From Desertivirga brevis (GTDB taxonomy: Bacteria; Bacteroidota; Bacteroidia; Sphingobacteriales; Sphingobacteriaceae): a DNA stretch of 64,000 nucleotides. A program made the translations under genes and the position numbers. Of the stretch, positions 18,214 to 28,258 are shown piece by piece (the first letter of the stretch is position 1; every line of letters starts with the position of its first letter). The stretch is taken from positions 62,001-126,000 of the forward strand of contig NZ_JAFEWF010000011.1 of NCBI RefSeq assembly GCF_017355835.1, in the 5' to 3' direction. The notes beneath the pieces were generated by a model. That model was not told the DNA's origin and searched no databases. It was given only the letters and a program-made list of their open reading frames with translations.

Positions 18214-20544
18214 ATGTGGGAGAAACTTTCAAAACTCGTTCTTTCAAATCGTTTAACAGTACTCGTCATCTTCCTTCTGATTTCTTTATTTATGGGATGG
18301 CAAGCGAGCAAAGTTCAACTATCTTTTTCCGGAAGTAAAGTTCTACCACTTACCGATAGTGCTTTTAGCACTTATAATCAATTTAAGAACAGATTTGGAG
18401 AGGATGGAAGTATTCTGGTGCTTGGTGTCCAGTCTCCAAAAATGGATGACTTCCAAACATTTAATGACTGGCGAGCCCTGACCAATGAGATTCAGAAACT
18501 ACATGGAATTCAGCAAACCCTGTCTATTGGAAATTTATTTGAGTTAAAGAAAGATACTCTTGCGCAAAAATTCCGTTTTGAGCCTTTGGTAAAAGAACCA
18601 TTGAGATCGCAGAACGAGTTGATCGCCTTTAAAAAGAAACTCTATAACCAAAGGTTCTATGATGGACTTATATTCAACAGCAGGAAAAACGCATCCTTAA
18701 TGGCGATCACCTTCGACAGGAAGGTTCTAAATTCAAAGGAGCGCATTCCGGTGATAAACTCAATCCTGACCAAGAGTAAAGCTTTCAGTAAAAAACATAA
18801 CATTAGCCTCCATTACTCGGGCCTTCCTTACATCAGGACGGTAATTAGTAAGAAAGTTTCGCAAGAGTTTGCATTATTCCTAGGTCTTTCCATACTGGTA
18901 GCAGCTCTGATCCTATTTGTATTCTTCAGGTCCTTTTACGCGGTCATATTTCCTGTGATAGTGGTAATTGCCGGAGTTGTATGGAGCTTGGGAATTTTAG
19001 TCCTATTTGAATACGAGATAACATTGCTTACGGGATTAATTCCACCACTTATTGTAATTATTGGTATTCCCAATAGCATCCTTTTGTTAAATAAATTTCA
19101 CAATGAATATGGCAAACATAGGCATAAACAACAAGCACTTCAAACTGTAATTTCTCGTGTTGCAATCACAACATTTATTGCCAACCTTACAACCGCCATT
19201 GGTTTTGGCGTTCTATATATTACTCAAAGCGAACTACTCATGCAATTTGGTATTGTTGCTTCAATAAGCATCCTCGCTACTTGGTTAATGTGCTTATGTT
19301 TAATACCAATTATCTTCAGCTATCTCCCTGCTCCTGATCTTAAGCACATTAAACACCTGGAGACTCCGTTCCTGAGAAGACTGCTTGCTACAATCGATAA
19401 TCTTGTTCATAACAAAAGGAATTGGGTATACATTACTACATTTTTCCTTTTGATTATATCCGGATACGGGATTACTAAGATTAATATTAACGGTTACATT
19501 GTTGATGATCTACCTAAAAATGACCCTGTATATCGTGACCTCAAGTTTTTCGACAGTAATTTTGAAGGAGTGATGCCATTCGAATTAAGCATCGACACGA
19601 GAAAAAAAAACGGGGTAATGAAAATGCCGGTAATAAACAAAATAGAGAGACTTCAGGAAATGATATCCTCTTATTCGGAGTTTTCGCGGCCTATATCTCT
19701 CATCGAAGTGCTCAAATTTTCATCCCAGGCTTTTTATGAGGGTAATACAGATTTCTACAGAGTTCCTTCAGATTTCGAAATGAACTTTATCCTCGCCTAC
19801 GCTGCCCATTCGGGAGGCAATGGGAATCTTTTAAAAAGCTTTGTAGATAAAAACCGGCAAGTAACAAGGGTTAGCTTTCAGATGGCAGATGTGGGTTCTA
19901 AACGAATGAATCAGCTAATTGATGAAATTAAGCCACGAATAGATTCTATAATGAATCCAGAGCGATACACTGTAGATGTAACAGGAACAAGTATTATTTA
20001 TGTTAAGGGCACAAATTATTTAGTAGAAAACCTGCGGGATAGTCTTTTAATTGCGGTAGCTTTAATTGCCTTACTAATGTGGATTTTATTCCGCGGTTTA
20101 AAAATGATCCTTATTTCTCTTATTCCAAACATCATCCCACTAATTATTACCGCTGGAATCATGGGCTTTACAGGAATTCCATTAAAACCTTCCACTATTC
20201 TCATTTACAGTATTGCTTTTGGAATAGCCTCCGATCAAACAATTTATTTCCTTACCCGATACCGCTATGAGATGAAAGTGACAAATCACAGTATCTCAAA
20301 ACTTGTTTCAGATACAATTGCTGAAACTGGTATCAGTATGATCTATGTTGCACTAATCCTCTTTTTTGGTTTCGGCATTTTCATAGCCTCTACATTCGGA
20401 GGTACCGTTGCTCTGGGAATACTTCTATCAATAACACTATTGGTCGCTCTTGTTTCGAACCTTACGCTTCTACCGGCTTTACTGTTGAGCTTGGAAAGTG
20501 GGTTGTCTAAGAAGAAGGTCCAAGCTTTTATTGAGAAGGAATAG
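18214..20544 (+). CDS. RND superfamily MMPL/patched-type exporter
   Basis: A 776-residue inner-membrane protein built as two similar halves. Each half has one N-terminal helix, a periplasmic domain of about 170 residues and a bundle of five helices; in the first, TGLIPPLIVIIGIPNSI resembles the sterol-sensing segment. Relatives export lipids or hydrophobic compounds. There is no adaptor or outer-membrane factor next to it. Two overlapping -7 boxes (TATTTTTG 18164-18171, TAGTTTTG 18172-18179) lie about 40 bases upstream. Substrate unknown. Confidence 0.88.
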   Translation: MWEKLSKLVLSNRLTVLVIFLLISLFMGWQASKVQLSFSGSKVLPLTDSAFSTYNQFKNRFGEDGSILVLGVQSPKMDDFQTFNDWRALTNEIQKLHGIQQTLSIGNLFELKKDTLAQKFRFEPLVKEPLRSQNELIAFKKKLYNQRFYDGLIFNSRKNASLMAITFDRKVLNSKERIPVINSILTKSKAFSKKHNISLHYSGLPYIRTVISKKVSQEFALFLGLSILVAALILFVFFRSFYAVIFPVIVVIAGVVWSLGILVLFEYEITLLTGLIPPLIVIIGIPNSILLLNKFHNEYGKHRHKQQALQTVISRVAITTFIANLTTAIGFGVLYITQSELLMQFGIVASISILATWLMCLCLIPIIFSYLPAPDLKHIKHLETPFLRRLLATIDNLVHNKRNWVYITTFFLLIISGYGITKININGYIVDDLPKNDPVYRDLKFFDSNFEGVMPFELSIDTRKKNGVMKMPVINKIERLQEMISSYSEFSRPISLIEVLKFSSQAFYEGNTDFYRVPSDFEMNFILAYAAHSGGNGNLLKSFVDKNRQVTRVSFQMADVGSKRMNQLIDEIKPRIDSIMNPERYTVDVTGTSIIYVKGTNYLVENLRDSLLIAVALIALLMWILFRGLKMILISLIPNIIPLIITAGIMGFTGIPLKPSTILIYSIAFGIASDQTIYFLTRYRYEMKVTNHSISKLVSDTIAETGISMIYVALILFFGFGIFIASTFGGTVALGILLSITLLVALVSNLTLLPALLLSLESGLSKKKVQAFIEKE

Positions 20545-20571
20545 AATAAATAAGCGCAAAAGCAAGGAACA

Positions 20572-20850
20572 TTAAGAGGCCGGAGAAACTTTCTTCGGCT
20601 TTTTTAATTCCAGTCGAAAACGTTTCTTTTTCTCTTTGTCCTCTGCGCGTTCTTCTCTAAGCCCCTGAGCCTCCACTTTTCTCATAAAGCTATACAGCAC
20701 TAAAATAAATCCGAGCCCAAAAAGGATTACCCCCGGGACCATCAACCATCCATAATGGTTTTGATTGTCCTCCATCATTAGGTAGCCGCCAATATTGAGA
20801 GCAATTCCGACAAACAGCGAAATTAAGCCTCTTTTTAAAAATCTATTCAT
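20572..20850 (-). CDS. small membrane protein, unknown function
   Basis: A 92-residue protein with two predicted membrane helices (about residues 8-26 and 36-55, the second rich in G and F) and a strongly charged C-terminal tail (KEKKKRFRLELKKPKK). It converges with the MMPL exporter 27 bases away. I do not recognise a family. Confidence 0.6.
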   Translation of the reverse strand: MNRFLKRGLISLFVGIALNIGGYLMMEDNQNHYGWLMVPGVILFGLGFILVLYSFMRKVEAQGLREERAEDKEKKKRFRLELKKPKKVSPAS

Positions 20851-21042
20851 AAACGCATTTACAGTTAAGGAAATTTACAGCTATAAATTTATGTGCTAAA
20901 ATCACGCCATCCATAACATTGCTTAATTAAGTATAAACACCTAAGGCTTTTGTACACTAAACCATACAAAAGGTATTTTTAATACTCCTGTTGACCCAAA
21001 TACGGGAAACCGAAAAGGCAGCTAATTCTCAATTCAAATCCC

Positions 21043-21050
21043 TAAATTTG
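21043..21050 (+). promoter_or_regulatory. candidate -7 element for ileS
   Basis: TAAATTTG matches the Bacteroidota -7 box and would start transcription about 20 bases before the ileS ATG. No TTG is seen at the expected distance upstream. Confidence 0.45.
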
Positions 21051-21077
21051 CAGCCTTAAAATTTGTTTAAAATCCTG

Positions 21078-24000
21078 ATGTACAAAGAATATAAACAACT
21101 TAACTTATCTGAAACCGGAAAGGAAATCCTGGAGTATTGGAAGAATAATAGCATATTCGAAAAAAGTGTTACAAACCGTCCGGCTTCTAAACCATATACA
21201 TTTTACGAAGGACCTCCCTCCGCTAATGGAATGCCTGGTATCCACCATGTTATGGCCAGAACTATCAAAGATATTTTTTGCCGTTATAAAACCTTAAAAG
21301 GGTTCCGTGTAGAACGTAAAGGAGGTTGGGATACCCATGGTCTACCGATCGAACTTGCCGTAGAAAAGACCCTAGGTATAGTTAAAGAAGACATCGGAAA
21401 GAAAATATCTGTTGAAGAATATAACGCTGCCTGCCGTAGGGAAGTAATGAAATTTACTGACGTCTGGAATGACCTGACGGAGAAAATGGGCTATTGGGTG
21501 GATTTAGAGAATCCATACATTACCTACGAAAACGAGTATATCGAGACATTGTGGTGGATATTAAAAGAGCTATATCAGAAAGGCTATTTATATAAAGGTT
21601 ATACCATTCAGCCTTTTTCTCCGGCTGCCGGAACTGGCCTAAGTTCTCATGAGCTTAACCAGCCGGGAACTTACAGGAACGTAAAAGATACCACAATCGT
21701 TGCCCAGTTCCGGGTTAAGAAAGATCAGGTACACCCCTTAATGTCTGTTCTTTTTCAGAACGAATTGGAGGATACTTCTATATTGGCATGGACAACTACC
21801 CCATGGACTCTTCCTTCAAACAGCGCTCTAGCTGTAGGAAATAACATCCCGTACGTAAAAGTCAGAACTTTTAACCAATATACGTATTCGCCCGTGAGCG
21901 TCATACTCGCCAAAGATTTGATAGCTAAACATTTCAAAGCAGATGCACAAAATGCTTCTTTTCAGGAGTATAAAGCAGGTGACAAATTGATTCCTTGGGA
22001 AATTGCAGCTGAATTTACAGGTACGGAGCTTGTGGGACTTCGCTACCATCAGCTTCTGCCTTACGTGACTAATGAAGAACTTGAGGCAAATGGTTTCCGG
22101 GTAATACCTGGAGACTTTGTTACTACAGAAGATGGAACAGGGATCGTTCATATTGCTCCTACTTTCGGTGCTGACGACTTCAGAGCAGCGAAGGCTGCAG
22201 GAGTTCCAGCAGTGGTAGTAACTGATGCCGAGGGCAGGCAACATCCATTGGTTAATCGTCAGGGAAAGTTCGTAGATGAAGTTACGGATTTTGCAGGTCG
22301 TTACGTAAAAGAAGAATATTACGCCACTGACCATACAGGAGAAAAAGATTTCAAGCCTACAGATGTTCTGATCGCGATTAAGCTTAAAGAAGAAAATAAA
22401 GCATTCGACGTAAAGAAATACGAACACAGTTACCCTCATTGCTGGAGAACAGACAAGCCCGTCCTTTACTATCCGCTCGACAGCTGGTTCATCAAGACAA
22501 CAGCAGTTAAAGACCGTCTGGTTGAATTAAACAAATCTATAAACTGGAAACCAGAGGCAACTGGCACAGGCCGCTTTGGTAATTGGCTGGAGAACCTGGT
22601 GGATTGGAACCTTTCGCGTTCGAGATATTGGGGAACACCCCTCCCTATCTGGAGGACAGAAGACAGTACTGAAGAGATCTGTATCGGGTCTATACAGGAA
22701 TTAAAGGAAAAAATTATTGAAGCTGTAGACAGTGGGTTACTGGATCAGGAAGAATTAGATAAAGCACAAGCTCAAATACTTCAAATTACTGAAGGCAACT
22801 TTGATCTGCACAGACCGTATGTCGATGATGTTATTATCATATCTTCTACCGGAAAGAAGATGCTGCGTGAGCCAGACCTAATCGATGTTTGGTTCGATTC
22901 AGGCGCAATGCCTTACGCTCAATGGCACTTCCCTTTCGAAAATCAGGATAAATTCGAGAACGCCTATCCTGCAGACTTTATCGCAGAAGGTGTAGATCAA
23001 ACCCGTGGATGGTTCTTCACGCTCCATGCCATTGCAGTAATGCTTAATGATTCGGTAGCATTTAAAAACGTGGTATCAAACGGACTTGTGCTAGATAAAA
23101 ATGGCAATAAGATGTCAAAAAGGCTGGGCAATGCTGTTGATCCCTTTGAAACGATCGAAAAATACAGCGCAGATGCAACTCGCTGGTATATGATCAGTAA
23201 TGCCTCGCCCTGGGATAACTTGAAGTTCAACATAGAAGGCCTGGATGAGGTTCGCCGCAAGTTCTTCGGCACCCTTTATAACACTTATGCTTTCTTCGCC
23301 CTCTACGCCAATATTGACAACTTTAAGTATAAAGAGGCAGAGATTCCACTTGCTGAAAGGCCAGAGATAGACCGTTGGATCATTTCATTGCTAAATACAC
23401 TTTCACAGGAAGTAGACAGCTTTTACGCAGAATTTGAGCCAACTCGTGCTGCCCGTGCTATTCAGGACTTTGTGGATGAACATTTAAGTAACTGGTACGT
23501 CCGCCTTTGCCGCCGTCGCTTCTGGAAGGGTGACTATAGCAGTGATAAAATATCAGCTTACCAAACGCTTTATACCTGTCTGTCAACAATAGCTAAATTA
23601 ATGTCGCCCGTCGCGCCTTTCTTTAGCGAGCGTTTATTCCTTGATTTAAATACAATTACTCAAAAAGATCAAGCTGAATCAATCCACCTGTCAGATTTCC
23701 CAACTTATCAGGAAGAATTAGTTGATAAAGATCTTGAAGAACGCATGTCATTAGCTCAGGATATTTCGTCCATGATCCTATCCCTGCGTAAAAAGGTTGG
23801 CATCAATGTTCGCCAACCATTAAACAAGATTTTAATGCCGGTTTTAGACAGCAGTTTCCAGGAAAAAGTTGAGAAAGTAAAGGACTTAATCCTTTCCGAA
23901 ACCAATATTAAAAACATTGAGTATATTAACGATACTTCTGGTATCATCAAAAAGAAGGTTAAACCTAATTTTAAAGCATTAGGCGCGAAAGCTGGCAAAA

Positions 24001-24470
24001 ACATGAAAGATGTTGCTGCTTTTATAAATAACCTATCACAGCAAGAGCTTGCCGACTTTGAGAAAGAAGGTACTGTAAGTTTCAGTAGAGATGAGTTTAG
24101 TTTAACGATTTCAGTTGATGACGTAGAGATTATTGCGGAAGATGTTCCTGGATGGCAGGTAACAAATATGGGAAAACTAACCGTTGCTTTAGATGTTACG
24201 GTAACTAACGAATTGAAGCAGGAAGGTATTTCCCGTGAGTTGATCAATCGCATTCAGAATCTTAGAAAAGATAAAGGCTTTGAAGTAACAGATAAGATCA
24301 ATGTGAGGATAATTGAGCATCCCTATATAACTGAAGCTGTACAAGCGAATTTATCATATATTAGCGCCGAAATTCTGGCAGCTTCATTCAATTTAGATAA
24401 AAATCTATCAGAAGGTGATAGTATAGAAATCGACGAGCAGGAATTTTTAGTAACTCTTACAAAAGCTTAA
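21078..24470 (+). CDS. ileS: isoleucine--tRNA ligase
   Basis: Class I synthetase that charges tRNA-Ile and edits valine. The 1130-residue protein has the HIGH-like signature PPSANGMPGIHH, a CP1 editing insertion with TTPWTLPSN, WFDSG, and KMSKR at 678-682. The length and the lack of a C-terminal zinc domain fit the eukaryote-like type found in Bacteroidota, often linked with mupirocin resistance. I chose the ATG at 21078; a TTG five codons earlier is less likely. It leads the ileS-dksA-like-lspA operon. Confidence 0.96.
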   Translation: MYKEYKQLNLSETGKEILEYWKNNSIFEKSVTNRPASKPYTFYEGPPSANGMPGIHHVMARTIKDIFCRYKTLKGFRVERKGGWDTHGLPIELAVEKTLGIVKEDIGKKISVEEYNAACRREVMKFTDVWNDLTEKMGYWVDLENPYITYENEYIETLWWILKELYQKGYLYKGYTIQPFSPAAGTGLSSHELNQPGTYRNVKDTTIVAQFRVKKDQVHPLMSVLFQNELEDTSILAWTTTPWTLPSNSALAVGNNIPYVKVRTFNQYTYSPVSVILAKDLIAKHFKADAQNASFQEYKAGDKLIPWEIAAEFTGTELVGLRYHQLLPYVTNEELEANGFRVIPGDFVTTEDGTGIVHIAPTFGADDFRAAKAAGVPAVVVTDAEGRQHPLVNRQGKFVDEVTDFAGRYVKEEYYATDHTGEKDFKPTDVLIAIKLKEENKAFDVKKYEHSYPHCWRTDKPVLYYPLDSWFIKTTAVKDRLVELNKSINWKPEATGTGRFGNWLENLVDWNLSRSRYWGTPLPIWRTEDSTEEICIGSIQELKEKIIEAVDSGLLDQEELDKAQAQILQITEGNFDLHRPYVDDVIIISSTGKKMLREPDLIDVWFDSGAMPYAQWHFPFENQDKFENAYPADFIAEGVDQTRGWFFTLHAIAVMLNDSVAFKNVVSNGLVLDKNGNKMSKRLGNAVDPFETIEKYSADATRWYMISNASPWDNLKFNIEGLDEVRRKFFGTLYNTYAFFALYANIDNFKYKEAEIPLAERPEIDRWIISLLNTLSQEVDSFYAEFEPTRAARAIQDFVDEHLSNWYVRLCRRRFWKGDYSSDKISAYQTLYTCLSTIAKLMSPVAPFFSERLFLDLNTITQKDQAESIHLSDFPTYQEELVDKDLEERMSLAQDISSMILSLRKKVGINVRQPLNKILMPVLDSSFQEKVEKVKDLILSETNIKNIEYINDTSGIIKKKVKPNFKALGAKAGKNMKDVAAFINNLSQQELADFEKEGTVSFSRDEFSLTISVDDVEIIAEDVPGWQVTNMGKLTVALDVTVTNELKQEGISRELINRIQNLRKDKGFEVTDKINVRIIEHPYITEAVQANLSYISAEILAASFNLDKNLSEGDSIEIDEQEFLVTLTKA

Positions 24471-24471
24471 T

Positions 24472-24855
24472 ATGGAAAATAACGAGAAAACAAGGTACTC
24501 AGACGTAGAACTACAAGAATTTAAGGAACTTATTTTAGAGAAAATTCGCATAGCTAAGGAAGAGTTAAATGCATTAACCCAATCATTGAGTAATCCTAAT
24601 TTAAACGGCACTGATGATACAGCAGGAACATATAAAACACTCGAGGATGGATCGGCAACACTCGAAAAGGAGCAGACTAATCAATTAGCTGCACGCCAGA
24701 AAAAGTTTATCGAGAACCTAGAAGCAGCCTTAGTACGTATTGAGAACAAAACTTACGGACTGTGCCGGGAAACAGGCAAGCTGATCCCGAAAGAACGTCT
24801 AAGGGCCGTACCTCATACTACCTTGAGTATGGAAGCAAAATTGAAGCAATCTTAA
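24472..24855 (+). CDS. TraR/DksA-family protein
   Basis: A 127-residue relative of DksA, which in proteobacteria enters the RNA polymerase secondary channel. The N-terminal half is a long coiled-coil hairpin; the C-terminal part aligns with the zinc finger but keeps only one cysteine (GLCRETGKLIPKERL). It is probably metal-free, as in many Bacteroidota copies. It starts one base after ileS ends and its stop abuts the lspA ATG, so the three genes are surely cotranscribed. Whether it acts on polymerase is inferred. Confidence 0.88.
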   Translation: MENNEKTRYSDVELQEFKELILEKIRIAKEELNALTQSLSNPNLNGTDDTAGTYKTLEDGSATLEKEQTNQLAARQKKFIENLEAALVRIENKTYGLCRETGKLIPKERLRAVPHTTLSMEAKLKQS

Positions 24856-25506
24856 ATGAAAGCATATACCAAGCCTGTATTGGCTATTATTTTAATACTA
24901 CTTGCAGACCAGGTTCTGAAAATCTGGATAAAGCTAAACATGACCCTTGGCCAGGAATTTAGATTTCTTGGAGATAGGGGTATGATACATTTCACAGAAA
25001 ACAACGGCATGGCATTCGGTATGGAGTTTGGAGGTGTAGCTGGAAAGCTTGCCCTAACGCTATTTCGCATTGTAGCTGTTTCCCTTATAGGATATGGAGT
25101 TGTATACCTTATTAAGAAAAAGTACCATCGCGGCCTCATCTTAAATGTCGCATTAATTTTTGCCGGCGCGTTGGGAAATATTATCGATTCCACTTTCTAT
25201 GGAATGCTTTTTAGTGAGAGCACATACTTCCAGCCAGCGCAGTTCCTTCCTGGAAATGGGGGATATGCAGGGATTTTTCAAGGTAAAGTGGTAGACATGT
25301 TCTATTTTCCATTAATACAAGGTACTTTCCCTTCTTGGTTCCCTATATGGCAGAATGAAGAATTCGTTTTCTTTAGACCAGTTTTCAACATTGCAGATGC
25401 TGCAATCTCCATAGGTGTAATTGCCATTCTTATATGGCAGAAACGATATTTTAAAGAAGAAAAAATAGAGGAAAGCTATCCACATAGCGAGATCATTGAA
25501 GAATAA
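24856..25506 (+). CDS. lspA: lipoprotein signal peptidase (signal peptidase II)
   Basis: Membrane aspartyl protease that removes the signal peptide of prolipoproteins after lipidation. The 216-residue protein has four membrane helices. The catalytic aspartates lie in GNIIDSTFYG and FNIADAAISIG, and the conserved ENNGMAFGM segment is present. It is longer than the E. coli enzyme because of an extra loop between helices (MLFSESTYFQ onward), as is usual in this phylum. Last gene of its operon, followed by a terminator. Confidence 0.95.
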   Translation: MKAYTKPVLAIILILLADQVLKIWIKLNMTLGQEFRFLGDRGMIHFTENNGMAFGMEFGGVAGKLALTLFRIVAVSLIGYGVVYLIKKKYHRGLILNVALIFAGALGNIIDSTFYGMLFSESTYFQPAQFLPGNGGYAGIFQGKVVDMFYFPLIQGTFPSWFPIWQNEEFVFFRPVFNIADAAISIGVIAILIWQKRYFKEEKIEESYPHSEIIEE

Positions 25507-25508
25507 AT

Positions 25509-25540
25509 AATAAAGCCCCGTCCCGGGCTTTATTATTTTA
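25509..25540 (+). terminator. terminator after lspA
   Basis: Perfect 10-bp stem, AATAAAGCCC (25509-25518) with GGGCTTTATT (25525-25534), then ATTTT. It ends the ileS operon. Confidence 0.88.
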
Positions 25541-25703
25541 ACGGCCTTCCTTCTTTAACTCAACACACCTGCAAATCCTCAAATCTTATTTTAATGTTAA
25601 CTTAACATTTAGTTTACAATAAATATTAAGTTTTCACCCTTTTGAAACTCCTTCATTTTTTTTACGTTTAATTTATATTAAGTTTATGTAAATTCCGATT
25701 GCC

Positions 25704-26912
25704 ATGAGGAGGCTTGTAAAACTGATTTGCTTTGCTTTCCTGATATTTGAAATGGTGCAACTGAAAGCCCAGGAACAGTATCGGGGGTATAGCTTTGAGT
25801 TTTACGAAGGCACGGTGAATTTTCAAGTGCCTCAAGCTGCTATTATCAATACAGACAGTATTCCGCATCAGAATGAAGTCCATAAATTCTATGATCAGAT
25901 AAACAAAACTGATTATAAAATTATTCTAGCCTCCCTGTTGCATTATAAAGAATCACATAAATTGAACGACTGGCTATACTACCAGTTAGTTAGAAAAACA
26001 GCCCAGCAACTGGCACCCAAAAAAGAAAACTATTTCAGATATACTCTTTATAAGTGGTTCCTTCTTTCCCAATCTGGTTTTGATGCGCGACTGGCAATTG
26101 CTAATCGTAAGATAATTTTTTACGTTAGGAACGAGGAAGACATTATGGACATACCTTTTTTCAAAGTGGAGGGAAACAAGTACATGTGTTTGAATTATCA
26201 TGACTATGGGAAGATCGATTTTGCGAGGGAAGTTGCAATTCCAGTAGAAATAAATATCCCAGGCGCAACGAAGGAGTTCTCCTATAAAGTCACCAGGATG
26301 CCTGAATTTAAACCAGAGAATTACTCAGAAAAGGATCTTAAGTTCAGCTATAAACAAAGGGTGTATCACTTTAAAGTTAAAGTGAATTCTGAGGTTCAGA
26401 ACATTTTCGCTAATTATCCAGTTGTAGACTTTGCCACCTACTTTAATATTCCTTTAAGTCATGAAACTTATGGATCTTTAATTCCTGTTTTAAAAAAAGC
26501 AGTAGAGGGCAAAAGTCAGAAAAGAGGTATTGAATATCTTATGAATTTCACCCGTTATGCCTTCCTCTACCAGGATGATAGCCAGCTTTTTGGAAAGGAA
26601 AAACGGTTTGCACCCGAACAGACCCTATTCGCGGAGTATAGTGATTGTGATGACCGCGCAGCTCTATTCTTCTACCTGGTAAAGGAAATATATAATCTTC
26701 CAATGATTGCGCTTCTATATCCAACTCACATAACTGTAGCTGTAGCATTTGATAAACCTATTGGAAACCCCATCATTTACCAGGGAAAACATTATTCTAT
26801 CTGTGAGCCAACTCCTCAAGGTAATAACCTTAAGATCGGTCAAGTTGCGTTAAAACAGCAGCATACTGCTTATACTGTTGTTTACCACTACGACCCCAAA
26901 AACAGCAATTAA
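25704..26912 (+). CDS. secreted protein with transglutaminase-like domain
   Basis: A 402-residue protein with a signal peptide (MRRLVKLICFAFLIF, cut after about 22 residues). Residues 25-290 are a beta-rich region I do not recognise. The C-terminal part looks like a transglutaminase-like thiol fold: SDCDDRA with Cys about residue 315, then PTHITVAV with the histidine, then ICEPT for the acidic member. The order Cys, His, Asp/Glu and spacing fit. It probably acts in the periplasm; substrate unknown. An AT-rich 200-base gap precedes it. Confidence 0.72.
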   Translation: MRRLVKLICFAFLIFEMVQLKAQEQYRGYSFEFYEGTVNFQVPQAAIINTDSIPHQNEVHKFYDQINKTDYKIILASLLHYKESHKLNDWLYYQLVRKTAQQLAPKKENYFRYTLYKWFLLSQSGFDARLAIANRKIIFYVRNEEDIMDIPFFKVEGNKYMCLNYHDYGKIDFAREVAIPVEINIPGATKEFSYKVTRMPEFKPENYSEKDLKFSYKQRVYHFKVKVNSEVQNIFANYPVVDFATYFNIPLSHETYGSLIPVLKKAVEGKSQKRGIEYLMNFTRYAFLYQDDSQLFGKEKRFAPEQTLFAEYSDCDDRAALFFYLVKEIYNLPMIALLYPTHITVAVAFDKPIGNPIIYQGKHYSICEPTPQGNNLKIGQVALKQQHTAYTVVYHYDPKNSN

Positions 26913-27050
26913 ATACTGCTGCGTTTCTTGCCCTGTATGTTACGTTTGCTACGTTTTTGTCGTCCTTATTATAAAGCAATTCTATTTTAAAGATGTTTAT
27001 GGAATTAAGTTTCCACAAGCATCATAAGTACACACACAGTAGACAAATTT

Positions 27051-27755
27051 ATGAAAAGAATATTCTTCATCGCGTTAATTAGTGGTATCACGATTACCAC
27101 ATCAGCTCAGACAGTTGATCTTCGTAGAAAAATTGAAGTTTCAGGATCAGCAGAAACCGAAGTAACCCCTGATATCATTCATGTTGGTATTTCCCTCAAA
27201 GAACACTATCGGGACAATGCCAACAAGAAAAAAGTTGATATTGAGGACCTGGAAAAGCAACTTTACTCTGCTGTAATAAGTGCTGGAATACCTAAGGAAA
27301 ACTTCACTATCAATAACATTTCCAGTTATAACTACTCTTGGGAAAAGAAGAAAAACCCGGATTTCCTGGCAAGGAAACAATACCGGATCAAAGTAACCGA
27401 TCTGAATAAGTTTAATCAGATACTAAATGGAATTGACTCCAAGGCCATCGAGTACACGAACATTGAATCTTATGATTATTCTAAAATAGAATCGTTGAAA
27501 AGAGACCTAAAAATAAAAGCACTTCAAGCCGCAAAGGACAAAGCAAGTTTTTTGGCAGAAGCCGTTAATGACAAAGTGGGAGATGCGATAGAAATACAGG
27601 AGATCAACAATGAAGTTTACCCACAGCCATATTATCGGGCAAATGTAATGATGATGGATAAGGCGTCAGTGGCAGAATCCGCACCAGTGCCAGATATCGA
27701 TTTTAAAAAGATTAAGCTAAACTACCAGATGAGAGCAATTTTTGAGCTTAAATAA
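27051..27755 (+). CDS. SIMPL (DUF541) domain secreted protein
   Basis: A 234-residue periplasmic protein with a signal peptide ending SAQT. The mature part has the SIMPL start pattern (IEVSGSAETEVTPDIIHVGISLKE) and the later LKIKALQAAKDKASFLAEAVN helix typical of the family. Relatives assemble as channel-like oligomers or are linked to oxidative stress; the exact role is not settled. It ends convergent with the receiver gene across a strong hairpin. Confidence 0.88.
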   Translation: MKRIFFIALISGITITTSAQTVDLRRKIEVSGSAETEVTPDIIHVGISLKEHYRDNANKKKVDIEDLEKQLYSAVISAGIPKENFTINNISSYNYSWEKKKNPDFLARKQYRIKVTDLNKFNQILNGIDSKAIEYTNIESYDYSKIESLKRDLKIKALQAAKDKASFLAEAVNDKVGDAIEIQEINNEVYPQPYYRANVMMMDKASVAESAPVPDIDFKKIKLNYQMRAIFELK

Positions 27756-27762
27756 AATAGTT

Positions 27763-27809
27763 AAGGGATTAGACCAAAGGTACGATTAATACTGAAGGTC
27801 CAATCCCTT
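27763..27809. terminator. bidirectional terminator
   Basis: Arms 27763-27775 and 27797-27809 pair over 12 of 13 positions (AAGGGATT...ACC). It ends both the SIMPL gene and the phytochrome operon. Confidence 0.75.
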
Positions 27810-27818
27810 CTATAAATC

Positions 27819-28178
27819 TTAAGAAAGCGCAAATTGATTGACGATCTTCTCCAATTCGTCTAAATCAAAAGGCTTAGCAATATAAGCGTCAGCACCAGCC
27901 TTCTGTGAAAGAATTTCAACATCATTATTAGCAGAAAAGTAAATAACCGGGATATTGGAAAGCTCCGGATCTGCTTTTAGCAATTGAGTAGCCTTTATTC
28001 CTCCTGTGTCTGGAATCCAGTTGTCCATCAAGATAACATCGGGCCTTTTTTCAGAAATAATTTGTAAAATATTATTACAAGTTGTTCGCGTATGGACTTC
28101 CCACCCCTTCTCCGTCAGTAAATATGTGAGAATTTCTAAAATATCCACATCGTCATCAAAAATTACTATACGCTTCAT
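27819..28178 (-). CDS. single-domain response regulator (CheY-like receiver)
   Basis: A 119-residue stand-alone receiver. The acidic pocket is D8-D9-D10, the phosphoacceptor D52 (ILMDNW), and K102 lies in AKPF. With no output domain it must act by binding a partner or passing phosphate on. It lies 80 bases after the large kinase gene on the same strand, so it is the likely partner of that kinase and of the phytochrome upstream. Confidence 0.93.
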   Translation of the reverse strand: MKRIVIFDDDVDILEILTYLLTEKGWEVHTRTTCNNILQIISEKRPDVILMDNWIPDTGGIKATQLLKADPELSNIPVIYFSANNDVEILSQKAGADAYIAKPFDLDELEKIVNQFALS

Positions 28179-28258
28179 TCAAGCATAAAGCTATAACAAA
28201 TAAATGAACCTGCAAAAATTTAATTATTAATATATTTTGAAAGCAGAAATCTATTCTG

